Source of the DNA: Mycobacterium sp. ACS1612
GTDB lineage: Bacteria > Actinomycetota > Actinomycetes > Mycobacteriales > Mycobacteriaceae
Length of the DNA: 64,000 nt
Direction of reading: 5' to 3'
Assembly (NCBI RefSeq): GCF_001667505.1
Contig: NZ_LZHZ01000032.1
Span: 95,574-159,573 of the forward strand
In this document: positions 41,468 to 50,087 of the stretch, one piece after another
Position numbering within the stretch: the first letter of the stretch is position 1
Layout of the letters: every line of letters starts with the position of its first letter
The notes under the pieces: model-generated
Databases searched by the model: none
What the model was told of the DNA's origin: nothing
What the model saw: the letters and a program-made list of their open reading frames with translations, nothing else
Program-made: the position numbers and the translations under genes

Positions 41468-41773
41468 ATGAGTGCCGAAGATCTCGAGAAATATGAAACC
41501 GAGATGGAGCTCTCGCTCTACCGCGAATACAAGGACATCGTCGGGCAGTTCAGCTATGTCGTGGAGACCGAGCGGCGGTTCTACCTGGCCAACAGCGTGG
41601 AATTGGTGCCCCGCAACTCCGACGGCGAGGTCTACTTCGAGCTCCGGCTGGCCGATGCCTGGGTGTGGGACATGTACCGGCCCGCCCGCTTCGTCAAGCA
41701 GGTGCGGGTGATCACGTTCAAGGACGTGAACATCGAAGAGGTCGAGAAGCCCGAACTGCGGCTGCCCGAATAG
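41468..41773 (+). CDS. DUF2469 protein (Rv2901c-like)
   Basis: A 101-residue acidic cytosolic protein conserved throughout actinobacteria next to rnhB, starting MSAEDLEKYETEMELSLYRE. No catalytic motif is evident. The ATG has AAGGACA about ten bases upstream. It ends where the conserved block stops, and its TAG abuts the stop of a decayed gene on the other strand. Function unknown. Confidence 0.93.
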   Translation: MSAEDLEKYETEMELSLYREYKDIVGQFSYVVETERRFYLANSVELVPRNSDGEVYFELRLADAWVWDMYRPARFVKQVRVITFKDVNIEEVEKPELRLPE

Positions 41774-41973
41774 TCACCCGAATGCGCCGCTCGGGATCGT
41801 CAGCGGCAAGTCGACCGAGCTGAGCAGGCCGGGCCCACGTACGGGATGGCGTTGACGACGCGCATCGCGGTCGCCACCATTGCGCCCGCTCCCGACGTCA
41901 TGCTCGCACCCAAGCCCCGATCAACTCGAGGTTGGCGCGGATGCCACACGACGACGCGATGGGGTTGCGCCAT
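41774..41973 (-). pseudogene. Remnant of a DapB-like dehydrogenase gene
   Basis: Read on the minus strand, a good ribosome site (AAGGAGGAGG) precedes an ATG giving MAQPHRVVVW, like the start of DapB-type dehydrogenases. A second frame then gives IRANLELIGAWVRA, matching the RPDLDLVGVWVHS region of the intact gene at 43006. About 250 codons are missing before MVATAMRVVNAIPYV, which is nearly identical to the intact C-terminal part. After another frameshift the end reads PGLLSSVDLP and GAFG, again matching. It is therefore a deleted and frameshifted paralogue of the intact gene 1.2 kb away. Confidence 0.82.
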
Positions 41974-41993
41974 GCCTCCTCCTTCGAGGGCTG

Positions 41994-42013
41994 TTAAAAG
42001 CAATCACTATTAA
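41994..42013. promoter_or_regulatory. AT-rich inverted repeat before the LLM gene
   Basis: TTAAAAG (41994-42000) and CTATTAA (42007-42013) form an inverted repeat with one mismatch and a six-base centre, in an unusually AT-rich gap between the decayed gene and the LLM gene. It may be an operator. Confidence 0.4.
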
Positions 42014-42032
42014 AGGAGAACAAATTTTAGGT

Positions 42033-42038
42033 TAGAGT
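42033..42038 (+). promoter_or_regulatory. Candidate -10 hexamer (TAGAGT), leaderless LLM gene
   Basis: TAGAGT ends eight bases before ATG 42047. The AAAGGAGAA at 42012-42020 is too far upstream to serve as a ribosome site for this start. Confidence 0.45.
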
Positions 42039-42046
42039 GCGCTTTG

Positions 42047-43009
42047 ATGTTCACGCTGCGTTTCGATATGCGGTTGTCCCAGACTGCCGCGACCGAGCTC
42101 TACGCCGCCGCCGTCGACATGTGCGCGTGGGCCGAGACACGAGGCGCGGTGATCGCGGTGTTGTCAGAGCATCACGCGACCGAGGACGGGCACCTGCCTG
42201 CACCGCATCTGATGGCTGCGGCTTTGGCGGCTCGCACAAGGCATCTGGCGATCCTGCTGGCCGCCGTGCCGATCACGTTCTGGGACCCGGTTCGACTCGC
42301 CGAGGAGATGGCCGTGCTGGACATCCTCAGCAACGGCCGGATGTCCTTCGCTTTCGGCATAGGCCACCGCCCCGAAGAGTACGAACACTTCGGCATCGAG
42401 ATGCATCAGCGCGGCAAGCTCGCCGATGAATCCCTGGCACTGCTGCTGCGCCTGCTGCGCGGCGACCCGATCGATCATTGCGGCAGGCGAATTCACGTCA
42501 CGCCGGCACCGGCGACCCCCGGCGGTCCAGCCATTCTGATTGCCGGAGGCAGCAGGGCGGCGGCGCGGCGGGCAGCGAGGTTCGGCCTCGGGTTCATCTC
42601 GCAGACGGATGCGCCGGGCCTGGCGGAGTACTACGAGTCGCGGTGCCGGGCCTTCGGGCATGCGCCGGGACCGGCCCAGTTCCCCGTCTCCGGGGCTCCC
42701 ACAGCGGTTTTCGTCGCCGACGACGTGGACGCCGCCTGGCATGAGTTGGGCCCCTACCTCCTGCGTGACGCGGTGATGGCGGCGTCGTACCGGCACGGCG
42801 ACGACTCGGTGGCCAGCATCTCGCGTGCGGACAGCGTGTCGGCTCTGCGTGAGGCGCAGGGGGCCTACCGCATCTTCACCATCGACGAGGCGGCCGCCTA
42901 CGTCCGCGGCGGCAGGCCACTTCCGCTACTCCCGCTGTGCGGCGGTGTACCGCCCGAGGTGGCGTGGCCCTACCTCGAACGCGCGGTGATGGCGAGCGAG
43001 CGCGCATGA
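42047..43009 (+). CDS. LLM-class flavin/F420-dependent monooxygenase
   Basis: A 320-residue luciferase-like TIM-barrel protein. Family landmarks are AEEMAVLDILSNGRMSFAFGIGHRPEEYEHFGI near residue 85-115, PGGPAILIAGGS for the cofactor phosphate site, and a C-terminal DDVDAAWHELG. It may use FMN or F420. It overlaps the next gene by four bases (ATGA), so the monooxygenase and the DapB-like dehydrogenase form a unit. Parts of both are duplicated as remnants on either side. Substrate unknown. Confidence 0.88.
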   Translation: MFTLRFDMRLSQTAATELYAAAVDMCAWAETRGAVIAVLSEHHATEDGHLPAPHLMAAALAARTRHLAILLAAVPITFWDPVRLAEEMAVLDILSNGRMSFAFGIGHRPEEYEHFGIEMHQRGKLADESLALLLRLLRGDPIDHCGRRIHVTPAPATPGGPAILIAGGSRAAARRAARFGLGFISQTDAPGLAEYYESRCRAFGHAPGPAQFPVSGAPTAVFVADDVDAAWHELGPYLLRDAVMAASYRHGDDSVASISRADSVSALREAQGAYRIFTIDEAAAYVRGGRPLPLLPLCGGVPPEVAWPYLERAVMASERA

Positions 43010-44076
43010 CGCCGCTGCGCACAGTGGTGTGGTCGACCGGTGGTGTCGGGTCGATCGCGGTGGAAGCGATCCTGCGACGACCGGACCTCGACCTGGTCGG
43101 CGTCTGGGTGCATTCCGCCGACAAAATCGGCAGGGACGCAGGTGAACTGATCGGTGGTGCGCCGGTCGGCGTCACCACCACCAATGACGCCGACCAACTC
43201 ATCGCCGTGAAACCGGACTGCGTCGTGTATGCCGCCAGCGGACCAGAACGGGACGCCGCCGCGATACCCGACTACCTGAGGCTGCTGTCGGCCGGAATCA
43301 ACGTGGTGTCAACGAGTTCCACCGCCCTGGTGTACCCGCCCTCGTTCTACTCGCCGGTCTGGCGTGACCAGTTGGACGAGGCCGCGAAGGCGGGGAACGC
43401 GTCGTTCTACGCCTCAGGCGTATTCCCTGGCTTTGGATCGGATCAGTTGGCGTTGCTGCTGACCACCCAGTCCAAGTCGATCCGAACGCTCAAGGTGACC
43501 GAGGTGGCGCTCAACGACCACTATCCGGTGGCGGACGTGATGCGCAACGGCATGGGTTTCGGTCATCCGCTCGACTTCGAGCCGATGCTGCAGACCCCCG
43601 GCGTCATCGAAATGGCATGGAGCGCACCGATTCATCTCATGGCCGCCGGGCTCGGAGCTCGGGTCGACGAGGTGCGCGGTTCGCTGGACCGCCGTCTCAC
43701 CGACAGGGACATCGAGGTGGCCTTCGGGACGGTCGAGGCTGGGACGTGCGGTGCGGTGTGCACCCGCGCCGCGGGCGTGGTCAACGGCCGTGAGGCGATT
43801 GTCGTCGAACACATCATCAGGATGGCCCGCGACGTCGCGCCCGACTGGTTGTCCTCGGAGTTCGATGCCACCTATCGGGTCGACATCGAAGGGGATCCCG
43901 ACATTCACTGCTCGATGAACCTCGGCGAGGCCGAGGGCCACGGGGCGGGCCGTGCCGCGATGGCCGCCACTGCGATGCGGGTGGTCAATGCGATCCCCTA
44001 CGTGGTCGAAGCGCCCGCCGGGCTGCTCAGCAGCCTCGACGTGCCGAACACGTTGCCCCGCTACGCGTTCGACTGA
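43006..44076 (+). CDS. DapB-like NAD(P)-dependent dehydrogenase
   Basis: A 356-residue protein with an N-terminal Rossmann segment VVWSTGGVGSIAVEAIL and a C-terminal domain like dihydrodipicolinate reductase/2,4-diaminopentanoate dehydrogenase relatives. In mycobacteria this family is usually found in lipid, terpene or steroid gene clusters, not lysine synthesis. ASGVFPGFGSDQL lies in the predicted active-site loop. It is translationally coupled to the LLM gene. The reaction and substrate are unknown; true DapB is a smaller protein. Confidence 0.82.
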   Translation: MTPLRTVVWSTGGVGSIAVEAILRRPDLDLVGVWVHSADKIGRDAGELIGGAPVGVTTTNDADQLIAVKPDCVVYAASGPERDAAAIPDYLRLLSAGINVVSTSSTALVYPPSFYSPVWRDQLDEAAKAGNASFYASGVFPGFGSDQLALLLTTQSKSIRTLKVTEVALNDHYPVADVMRNGMGFGHPLDFEPMLQTPGVIEMAWSAPIHLMAAGLGARVDEVRGSLDRRLTDRDIEVAFGTVEAGTCGAVCTRAAGVVNGREAIVVEHIIRMARDVAPDWLSSEFDATYRVDIEGDPDIHCSMNLGEAEGHGAGRAAMAATAMRVVNAIPYVVEAPAGLLSSLDVPNTLPRYAFD

Positions 44077-44094
44077 GCCGGGAAGGAGGTGCGG

Positions 44095-44684
44095 ATGTAT
44101 TCGATCAGGTTCGACATGCGGGCTCCGGTTTTCGGCGCGCCGACCACCACATCGACGTGCTCCGTGCTGCGTTGCCGAATGGACCGGCAATGATGTGGGG
44201 CGGCGCCAGCCTTGCCGCCGCGCGCCGGGCGGGCAGGTATGAACTGGGCATGCTCGCCAACGGCAACGTCGCCGGGATGCGCGAGACCTACGAGGCGACC
44301 TGTCGCGAGTACGGGTTCGAGCCCGGCTTCGTCCTGATTCCAGAATCCGATACCCCGGCGGTGACGTTCGTCGCGGACGACGTCGACGCGGCGTGGCACG
44401 AACTCGGCGAATACCTGCTGCACGACGCTCGCGGGTACGCGAAGTGGAACCCGGACAACGACACGTCGGCGGGCATTACTCATGCCGAGAGTGTCGACGA
44501 ACTGCGGAGGAAGTCGACGTCGCACCGGATTCTCAGCGTCGCCGAGGCGATCAACTCCATCGGTGCAGGCGAAATGCTGAACCTCTCACCACTGTGCGGA
44601 GGGGTGCCTCCGGACATCGCGTGGCCGTATCTGAAACGCGTCGGTGAGGTCGTCCTTTCCGCAGCCGCGACGAAAGGGAACTGA
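44095..44684 (+). pseudogene. Deleted and frameshifted LLM monooxygenase gene
   Basis: A strong GGAAGGAGGT precedes ATG 44095, whose product MYSIRFDMRAPVFGAP matches LLM N-termini (compare MFTLRFDMR in the intact gene) but stops after 32 codons. A different frame then carries the C-terminal half, from about ADHHIDVLRAALPNGPAMMWGGAS to SPLCGGVPPDIAWPYLKR, closely resembling the intact LLM at 42047. Some 130 residues are missing between. A 175-residue protein from GTG 44157 is possible but would lack half of the barrel. Confidence 0.75.
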
Positions 44685-44686
44685 TT

Positions 44687-45883
44687 GTGACGGATATCAA
44701 CGCGGTCGAAGTGTATTACGACCCTTTCGATTTCGACATCGACGACAACCCGCACCCGACGTGGAAGCGGATGCGCGACGAAGCCCCGCTGTACTACAAC
44801 GAGAAGTTCAACTTCTATGCCCTCAGCCGCTATGAGGACGTTGCCCGGGAACTTCCGAACTTCCACACCTACCGCTCGGGGCGCGGCACCACCATCGACG
44901 TGATCATGAGCGGCATCGAGGTGCCCCCAGGGGTGATTCTGTTCGAGGACCCGCCGTCGCATGATCTGCACAGGCGGTTGCTGTCGAGGGTTTTCACACC
45001 GCGCCGGATGGAGGCGATCGAACCGCTGGTGCGCCAGTACTGTGTCGGTGCGCTGGACCCGTTGATCGGCTCGGGACGGTTCGATTTCATCGAGAATCTG
45101 GGTGCGCAGATCCCAATGCGCACCATCGGTTATCTGCTCGGCATTCCTGAGAGTGATCAGGCGCAGATCCGGGACTCCACCGGCCGGGTTCTCGGGCTCA
45201 AGGACGGAACGTTCAGGACGGTCGCCGCGGAGGCATTCGAGAACAGCTATCAACTGTTCGCCGAGTACATCGACTGGCGTGCCGGCCACCCGTCGGATGA
45301 CCTGATGACGCAACTGCTGAACGCCGAGATCGAAGAGGACGGCGCGCTTCGGCCGTTGACCCGCACCGAGGTGCTCACCTACACCAGCATGATCGCCGGT
45401 GCGGGCAACGAGACGACCACGAGGCTGATCGGCTTCGTCGGCCAACTGCTGGCCGAACATCCCGATCAACGGCGCCAACTGGTCGACGACTTCGCATTGA
45501 TACCCCGGGCCATCGAGGAGGTGCTGCGCTACGAGGCGCCCTCGCCTGTGCAGGCCCGCTACGTCGCCCACGACACGCAATGCCGCGGCGAAACCATCCC
45601 AGCAGCCTCGGTCATGTTGTTGCTCAACGGATCTGCCAATAGGGACGAGCGACATTTCCCGGACGCCGACCGCTTCGACATCCACCGCGCCGGTGCACAC
45701 CTGTCGTTCGGGCAGGGCCTGCACTTCTGCCTCGGATCGGCGCTGGCGCGGATGCAGGCGCGGGTGGCGACAGAGGAGATCCTCACCCGCTGGCCGGAAT
45801 GGCAGGTCGACTACGACAACTCGGCGATGGCGCACACGTCGAGCGTGCGTGGTTGGGGAAAGCTGCCCGTCACCATCGGATAG
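44687..45883 (+). CDS. Cytochrome P450
   Basis: A 398-residue soluble bacterial P450. The I-helix oxygen-activation motif is AGAGNETTT, the K-helix ExxR is EEVLRYE, and the heme loop FGQGLHFCLGSALAR carries the cysteine ligand. All key residues are intact. It starts three bases after the LLM remnant, so it was probably part of the original LLM-dehydrogenase operon. It needs ferredoxin and a reductase, none of which is encoded in this window. Substrate not identifiable. Confidence 0.93.
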   Translation: MTDINAVEVYYDPFDFDIDDNPHPTWKRMRDEAPLYYNEKFNFYALSRYEDVARELPNFHTYRSGRGTTIDVIMSGIEVPPGVILFEDPPSHDLHRRLLSRVFTPRRMEAIEPLVRQYCVGALDPLIGSGRFDFIENLGAQIPMRTIGYLLGIPESDQAQIRDSTGRVLGLKDGTFRTVAAEAFENSYQLFAEYIDWRAGHPSDDLMTQLLNAEIEEDGALRPLTRTEVLTYTSMIAGAGNETTTRLIGFVGQLLAEHPDQRRQLVDDFALIPRAIEEVLRYEAPSPVQARYVAHDTQCRGETIPAASVMLLLNGSANRDERHFPDADRFDIHRAGAHLSFGQGLHFCLGSALARMQARVATEEILTRWPEWQVDYDNSAMAHTSSVRGWGKLPVTIG

Positions 45884-47167
45884 TCATCTGCCGCGGTCTA
45901 CGACGCCACGCAGTGAGGTGTCGCGGACGTGAATCAACGACGCCCGCGTGCCGAGGTCGTGAAGGATGTTCTCTGGTACCCATCCGACGCCGATGACGGA
46001 CCGCGCCAGCATTTCGTTCGACGGGCTGTCGATGGTGATATCACCCGATTTGATGCCGTGAGCCAGCAGGGATTTCATCTGTTTGACCCGTTTCGCGAAC
46101 AGCCACCCGATATTCGGAGTGTTCGGCGGCGACTGCCGCATCCACGCCAGCTGGATACGGAACTCGTCCCCGAATCGAGCCAACACGTTGGTGTTCACCC
46201 AAGACAGCGCGTCCAACTTCTCGATCGCCGATGAATCGGAGTGCAAGACATTGGTCCAGCCCAGCGCCACCTTCTCGCCGAAGGACTGCATGATCGAGGC
46301 GAGCAGTTCCTCTTTCGAACCGATCAGCCGGTAAACGGTGCCGGTGCCCAGCCCCGCCGCGGCGGCGATGTCGCGAATTGTCGTGACCTCGTATCCCTTA
46401 CGACCGAACTCCGCGCGAGCCACCGCGCGGATGTGCGCGCCCTTGTCGTCACCATCGTCGTCGGTGTCGTGCCAGGATCGCACGACTTCGTCGGCGGCCA
46501 CGAACGCCTTCGAGGAGTCGAGCTGTTCGTCGGTCGGTGGGACGGTGGCCAGGCCCTCCAGCAGGATTCGGCACAGCAGCGCGGCGGCCTTCGGCGCGCT
46601 CGCGTTGTGGCGGATCACGTCGAGGCCGACCTGCAGCATGGTCTGAACGATTCGATCCGCCAGCACCGGCAGTTCGACGTCGGGCCGCAAGTAGCCGCTC
46701 CACCTGGCGGCGCGCAGCGTCTGCACCATCGCCTGCAACACGGCGGTGGGCCGTTGCTGCGCGAGTGCCGTCAGTTCCGGATTGGATCGGGGGCCTTCGT
46801 AGAAGGTCATCTGCATGGCGGCGCCGTGCGTGACCGCGCACTGAGCAATCGCCGAACCGAGGTCGACGATGCGGTCGAAGGCCGACAGCGAGGTCGGGTC
46901 GTCCAACCTGCTCTGCGCGTGCTCGGCGATGCGGTCGAGGTCGGCGTGGTAGCGCCGCAGCAACTCGACGAGGATCGCTTCCTTCGATTCGAAGTGGTGG
47001 TAAAGGCTGCCCGGCAGGATGCCTGCCGCGTCCGCGATCTCCTGTAGTGAGGTGCGCAGCCCCGAACTGGCGATCAATGAGGCTGCGGTTTGGAGGATTT
47101 CGGTGCGTCGGGTGCCGTCGTCAAACGAGTGCCCGGCGTGGGCGGCGAGGTCAGCTTTCGGCGTCAT
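45884..47167 (-). CDS. Double TetR-family regulator (two TetR units fused)
   Basis: A 427-residue protein containing two complete TetR units in tandem. The first helix-turn-helix (about residues 18-70) has TSLQEIADAAGILPGSLYHHFESKE, here broken into TSLQEIADAA and GSLYHHFESKE. The second (about 235-285) has TTIRDIAAAAGLGTGTVYR. Each is followed by a ligand-binding region. A single chain thus carries the two DNA-binding heads normally supplied by a dimer. The ATG at 47167 is favoured; the frame reaches back to 47323. A motif shared with two neighbouring promoters lies 60 bases upstream, suggesting it regulates itself and the adjacent operon. Confidence 0.88.
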   Translation of the reverse strand: MTPKADLAAHAGHSFDDGTRRTEILQTAASLIASSGLRTSLQEIADAAGILPGSLYHHFESKEAILVELLRRYHADLDRIAEHAQSRLDDPTSLSAFDRIVDLGSAIAQCAVTHGAAMQMTFYEGPRSNPELTALAQQRPTAVLQAMVQTLRAARWSGYLRPDVELPVLADRIVQTMLQVGLDVIRHNASAPKAAALLCRILLEGLATVPPTDEQLDSSKAFVAADEVVRSWHDTDDDGDDKGAHIRAVARAEFGRKGYEVTTIRDIAAAAGLGTGTVYRLIGSKEELLASIMQSFGEKVALGWTNVLHSDSSAIEKLDALSWVNTNVLARFGDEFRIQLAWMRQSPPNTPNIGWLFAKRVKQMKSLLAHGIKSGDITIDSPSNEMLARSVIGVGWVPENILHDLGTRASLIHVRDTSLRGVVDRGR

Positions 47168-47226
47168 GCGACGGCGCCCCACAGCACCCTCAAGCCCCGG
47201 CTCCCGTCCGTCGGTTTGGTCTGACC

Positions 47227-47246
47227 GACCCAATGTTTGGTTAAAC
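47227..47246. promoter_or_regulatory. Putative operator A of the double-TetR regulon
   Basis: GACCCAATGTTTGGTTAAAC lies 60 bases before the double-TetR start in the 152-base gap to the SDR gene. It shares ATG/A-TTTGGT-T/C with sites at 48297 and 50027. Confidence 0.5.
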
Positions 47247-47319
47247 GCTACCAGAACGGGGTCGTCGCGCGGCCTCTCCCGACACACGAATGCGCCGGTA
47301 GACGGGCTGCGCGGGGGAG

Positions 47320-48252
47320 TCATGGCCCGCCGATCCCCAGTCTCTCGGTCACGGAGAACACTTCCTCATAGATCGAGCCGGGCACAGTAAAGGGTTGCGT
47401 CGCAGAGATTTCCCCGATGTGGGCCGCGACGTCGTCCGCAGTGGGGACCTCGTCGGAGTCGGCCAGCCAGCCCTGGCCGAGGCCGGCGAACACCCGTGCA
47501 AACCGGCCCCCGCACGCCGAGAAGTTCTGGTGGCTGAGCGTGCACGCCCTGCTGGCCAGGTACACCACCAGCGGCGTCACCAGTTCCGGTCGGATCGCCC
47601 TGAAGAAGCCACTGGTTTCGAGCAGATCCGGGTCGCCGAGCGTCTCGGTGACCATTCGGGAGATGCCGAACGGCAGCACCGTGTTGGCGAGAATTCCGTG
47701 CGGTTCCCCTTCGAGTGCGATGACGTTCGTCAGCCCCACCAGGCCGGCCTTCGCCGCGGCGTAGTGCGCTTCGAGGTGTTGGCCGAACATGCCTGCCGAC
47801 GAGGTGATGAACACGAAGCGGCCGTAGCCCTGCGCCTTCATCACCCGGTAGGCGGGTTGCGATAGATAGAAGCCGCCGTCCAGATGCACCCGAAGCATCC
47901 GGCGCCAGTCGTCTGCGGACAGTTCGTCGAACGGCACGCTCGTGAAGATGCCGGCGTTGCTCACCACCGTGTCGAGGCGGCCGAACGCATCGAGTGCAAT
48001 CTGCACGATTGCCTGGCCGCCCGCCACACTGTCGACCGAGTCGTGCGAAGCCACTGCGGTGCCCCCCGCGGCGGTGATCTCGTCGACGACCAGCGCGGCG
48101 ACGCCCGCGTCGGCACCGTCGCCCGCCATCGAGCCACCGAGGTCGTTCACCACGACCGAGGCGCCGCGCCTTGCCAATTCGAGTGCGTATTCGCGGCCAA
48201 GTCCACGGCCTGCGCCCGTCACGACAGCAACCTGCCCGGTGAAGTCGATCAT
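47320..48252 (-). CDS. Short-chain dehydrogenase/reductase
   Basis: A 310-residue classical SDR with NAD-binding TGAGRGLG at residues 12-19, NAG in VVSNAG, the Ser of ITSSAG and the YxxxK of HYAAAKAG. The insertion after strand 2 (NDLGGSMAGDGAD) and the extended C-terminus resemble the 17-beta-HSD4/hydroxyacyl-CoA dehydrogenase-like SDRs of actinobacterial catabolic clusters. It is divergent from the VWA gene with 78 bases between; the shared operator-like motif lies there. Substrate unknown. Confidence 0.9.
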   Translation of the reverse strand: MIDFTGQVAVVTGAGRGLGREYALELARRGASVVVNDLGGSMAGDGADAGVAALVVDEITAAGGTAVASHDSVDSVAGGQAIVQIALDAFGRLDTVVSNAGIFTSVPFDELSADDWRRMLRVHLDGGFYLSQPAYRVMKAQGYGRFVFITSSAGMFGQHLEAHYAAAKAGLVGLTNVIALEGEPHGILANTVLPFGISRMVTETLGDPDLLETSGFFRAIRPELVTPLVVYLASRACTLSHQNFSACGGRFARVFAGLGQGWLADSDEVPTADDVAAHIGEISATQPFTVPGSIYEEVFSVTERLGIGGP

Positions 48253-48296
48253 GTCCCCTCCGATGGTTGACCGGTGGTGGTGCCGGACTCTACGTT

Positions 48297-48316
48297 GGAA
48301 CAGATATTTGGTCAAC
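48297..48316. promoter_or_regulatory. Putative operator B between SDR and VWA genes
   Basis: GGAACAGATATTTGGTCAAC is nearly the same as site C before the MoxR gene (inverted). It lies between two divergent starts, 15 bases before the VWA start codon and 45 before the SDR start, so a bound regulator could block both. Confidence 0.55.
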
Positions 48317-48330
48317 GACGAAGGAGGCCG

Positions 48331-50016
48331 GTGCAGGGCCTGGGCACGGTCGACGACGACGACGGCCCGCAGCGGCTGGCGATGCTGGCATCTGCGCTGG
48401 CCGGCCGCACCGTCATTGTGGCGCCTGCCGCGCCGGGCGAACCGGCGTGGACCGACGGCGTCACGGTGTTCGTCGACGCGGCGGCGGATGCCCGGGCGCA
48501 ACTCGAATCGGTGACGGTGCAGGCATCTCTGCTCGCGAGCGGGGGACTGGATCCTGACGTGGTGCGCAGGCTGGTCAGGCGTCGGGCCTTGACCCGGCGG
48601 TACCTCGCGGTCGAGGGCCAACGCGCACTGGCGGTGAACGACGATCTGCTGCCGTATTCCGTCCGATCGATGATCGATCTCGACCTCGCGTTGCGGGCCG
48701 ATTCGCCCGCCGGGTCGCTGGAACTCGCAAGCGGCAAGAACATCGCCGATCCGCCAACGAGCTTCGGCGTCATCAAGCCGCGCAATCTGCTTGCCGCGCA
48801 TGCCGACGTCGCGCAGGCAGACGGGGCCGCCACTCATCATGCGCGCCGCAACCCGACAAAGGATCTCGCCGACCTCGGCGACGAATCCGACGATGCGGAC
48901 GACGACTATCAGGATCCATTCTCCAGCCCGGTCGGCGGTGGCGGCGCGATCGGAAAACTGTTGCAGGGCATGTTGAACAGAGTCAGACAGCTCAACGGCA
49001 GCGGTCCGCCCGGCGCCGACACGCCAACGCATCGTTCGCACAACGGTATTCGTGGTGCCGGAATGGTGACGTCTACATCGAGGCTGACTGAAGCCGACGA
49101 CGCTGCCGACAGCGAGGGTGGGGGCAGGAAGTATCCCGAGTGGGACGTGCACCGCAGGCGCTACAAGCGCGACTGGTGCACGGTCAGCGAGGTCGACGCC
49201 CCGCTCGACGGACATCCGTTGGCGCATCCCGATGTCCACGCCCTACGCCGTCCGCTGACCCGATTAGGGATCGGGTTGGATCGCTGTCGCCGCCAGGTGC
49301 AGGGCGACGACATCGACGTCGATGCGGCGGTCGAGGCACGGGTCGAATTGCTCGCCGGATCGGCCCCCGACGAAGCCGTCTACGTCGACAGCCTGCGACG
49401 CCGACGCGACCTCGCCGTGCTCGTGCTGCTCGATGTGTCCGGATCCTCTTCCGAGGCAGGAACTTTCGGTCAAACGGTGCACGAACAGCAGCGGGACGCC
49501 GCCGCTGCCCTGGCGCTCGCGCTGCACGAACTCGGCGATCGCGTCGCGCTGTACGCCTACCAGTCACAGGGCAGGGACGCGGTGCACATGCTGCCGGTGA
49601 AGCGGTTCGACGACAACATCGACGCGCTGGTGATGCAACGCCTCGGCAGCCTCGTCCCAGGCTCGTACTCCCGGTTGGGTGCCGCCATCCGTCATGGCAC
49701 CGCGATCGTCACCGAAAAGGCGGGCACCGCGCGTCGGCTGCTGGTGGTGCTGTCCGACGGGTTGGCCTACGACCACGGATACGAACGTGACTACGGCGCG
49801 GCCGACGCACGACGCGCGCTCGGCGAAGCCCGTCGTCGCGGAATCGGTTGCCTGTGCCTGACGATCGGCGCGGCCACCGACAGCGGCGACTTGCGCAAGG
49901 TGTTCGGCAGCGCCGCGCACGCGTCGATACCGAAGCCGCGGCAATTGGCCGACGTGATCGGGCCGCTGTTCCGCGCCGCACTGCGCAGCGCGGACCTGCG
50001 GCGCAGGGTGTTATGA
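48331..50016 (+). CDS. VWA-domain protein of the NorD/CbbO/CoxE type
   Basis: A 561-residue protein with a C-terminal von Willebrand A domain. The metal-ion site is DVSGS (Asp368, Ser370, Ser372), and LSDG forms the later Asp. The N-terminal half is acidic with a charged low-complexity segment (DDADDDYQD). The GTG at 48331 follows AAGGAGG closely; an in-frame GTG at 48274 lies upstream of the operator-like motif. Such proteins partner MoxR-class AAA+ ATPases (NorQ/NorD, CbbQ/CbbO) as chaperones or activases that insert metals into or remodel enzymes. Here the MoxR gene is next, so the pair likely activates an enzyme of this operon. Confidence 0.85.
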   Translation: MQGLGTVDDDDGPQRLAMLASALAGRTVIVAPAAPGEPAWTDGVTVFVDAAADARAQLESVTVQASLLASGGLDPDVVRRLVRRRALTRRYLAVEGQRALAVNDDLLPYSVRSMIDLDLALRADSPAGSLELASGKNIADPPTSFGVIKPRNLLAAHADVAQADGAATHHARRNPTKDLADLGDESDDADDDYQDPFSSPVGGGGAIGKLLQGMLNRVRQLNGSGPPGADTPTHRSHNGIRGAGMVTSTSRLTEADDAADSEGGGRKYPEWDVHRRRYKRDWCTVSEVDAPLDGHPLAHPDVHALRRPLTRLGIGLDRCRRQVQGDDIDVDAAVEARVELLAGSAPDEAVYVDSLRRRRDLAVLVLLDVSGSSSEAGTFGQTVHEQQRDAAAALALALHELGDRVALYAYQSQGRDAVHMLPVKRFDDNIDALVMQRLGSLVPGSYSRLGAAIRHGTAIVTEKAGTARRLLVVLSDGLAYDHGYERDYGAADARRALGEARRRGIGCLCLTIGAATDSGDLRKVFGSAAHASIPKPRQLADVIGPLFRAALRSADLRRRVL

Positions 50017-50026
50017 GACGGTCAGT

Positions 50027-50047
50027 CTTGAACCAAACATCTGTTCC
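50027..50047. promoter_or_regulatory. Putative operator C before the MoxR gene
   Basis: On the minus strand this reads GGAACAGATGTTTGGTTCAA plus G, almost the same as site B. It sits in the 71-base gap after the VWA gene, 40 bases before the MoxR ATG, so the MoxR gene may have its own regulated promoter. Confidence 0.5.
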
Positions 50048-50087
50048 GCGTTACTGTGCTGGGAAGCGATCCGACGGAGAGGATGCG

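Noticed and set aside
44157..44684. A 175-residue intact protein from GTG 44157
   Set aside because: It corresponds only to the C-terminal half of an LLM protein, while the matching N-terminus with a strong ribosome site lies just upstream in another frame. A decayed gene explains both.
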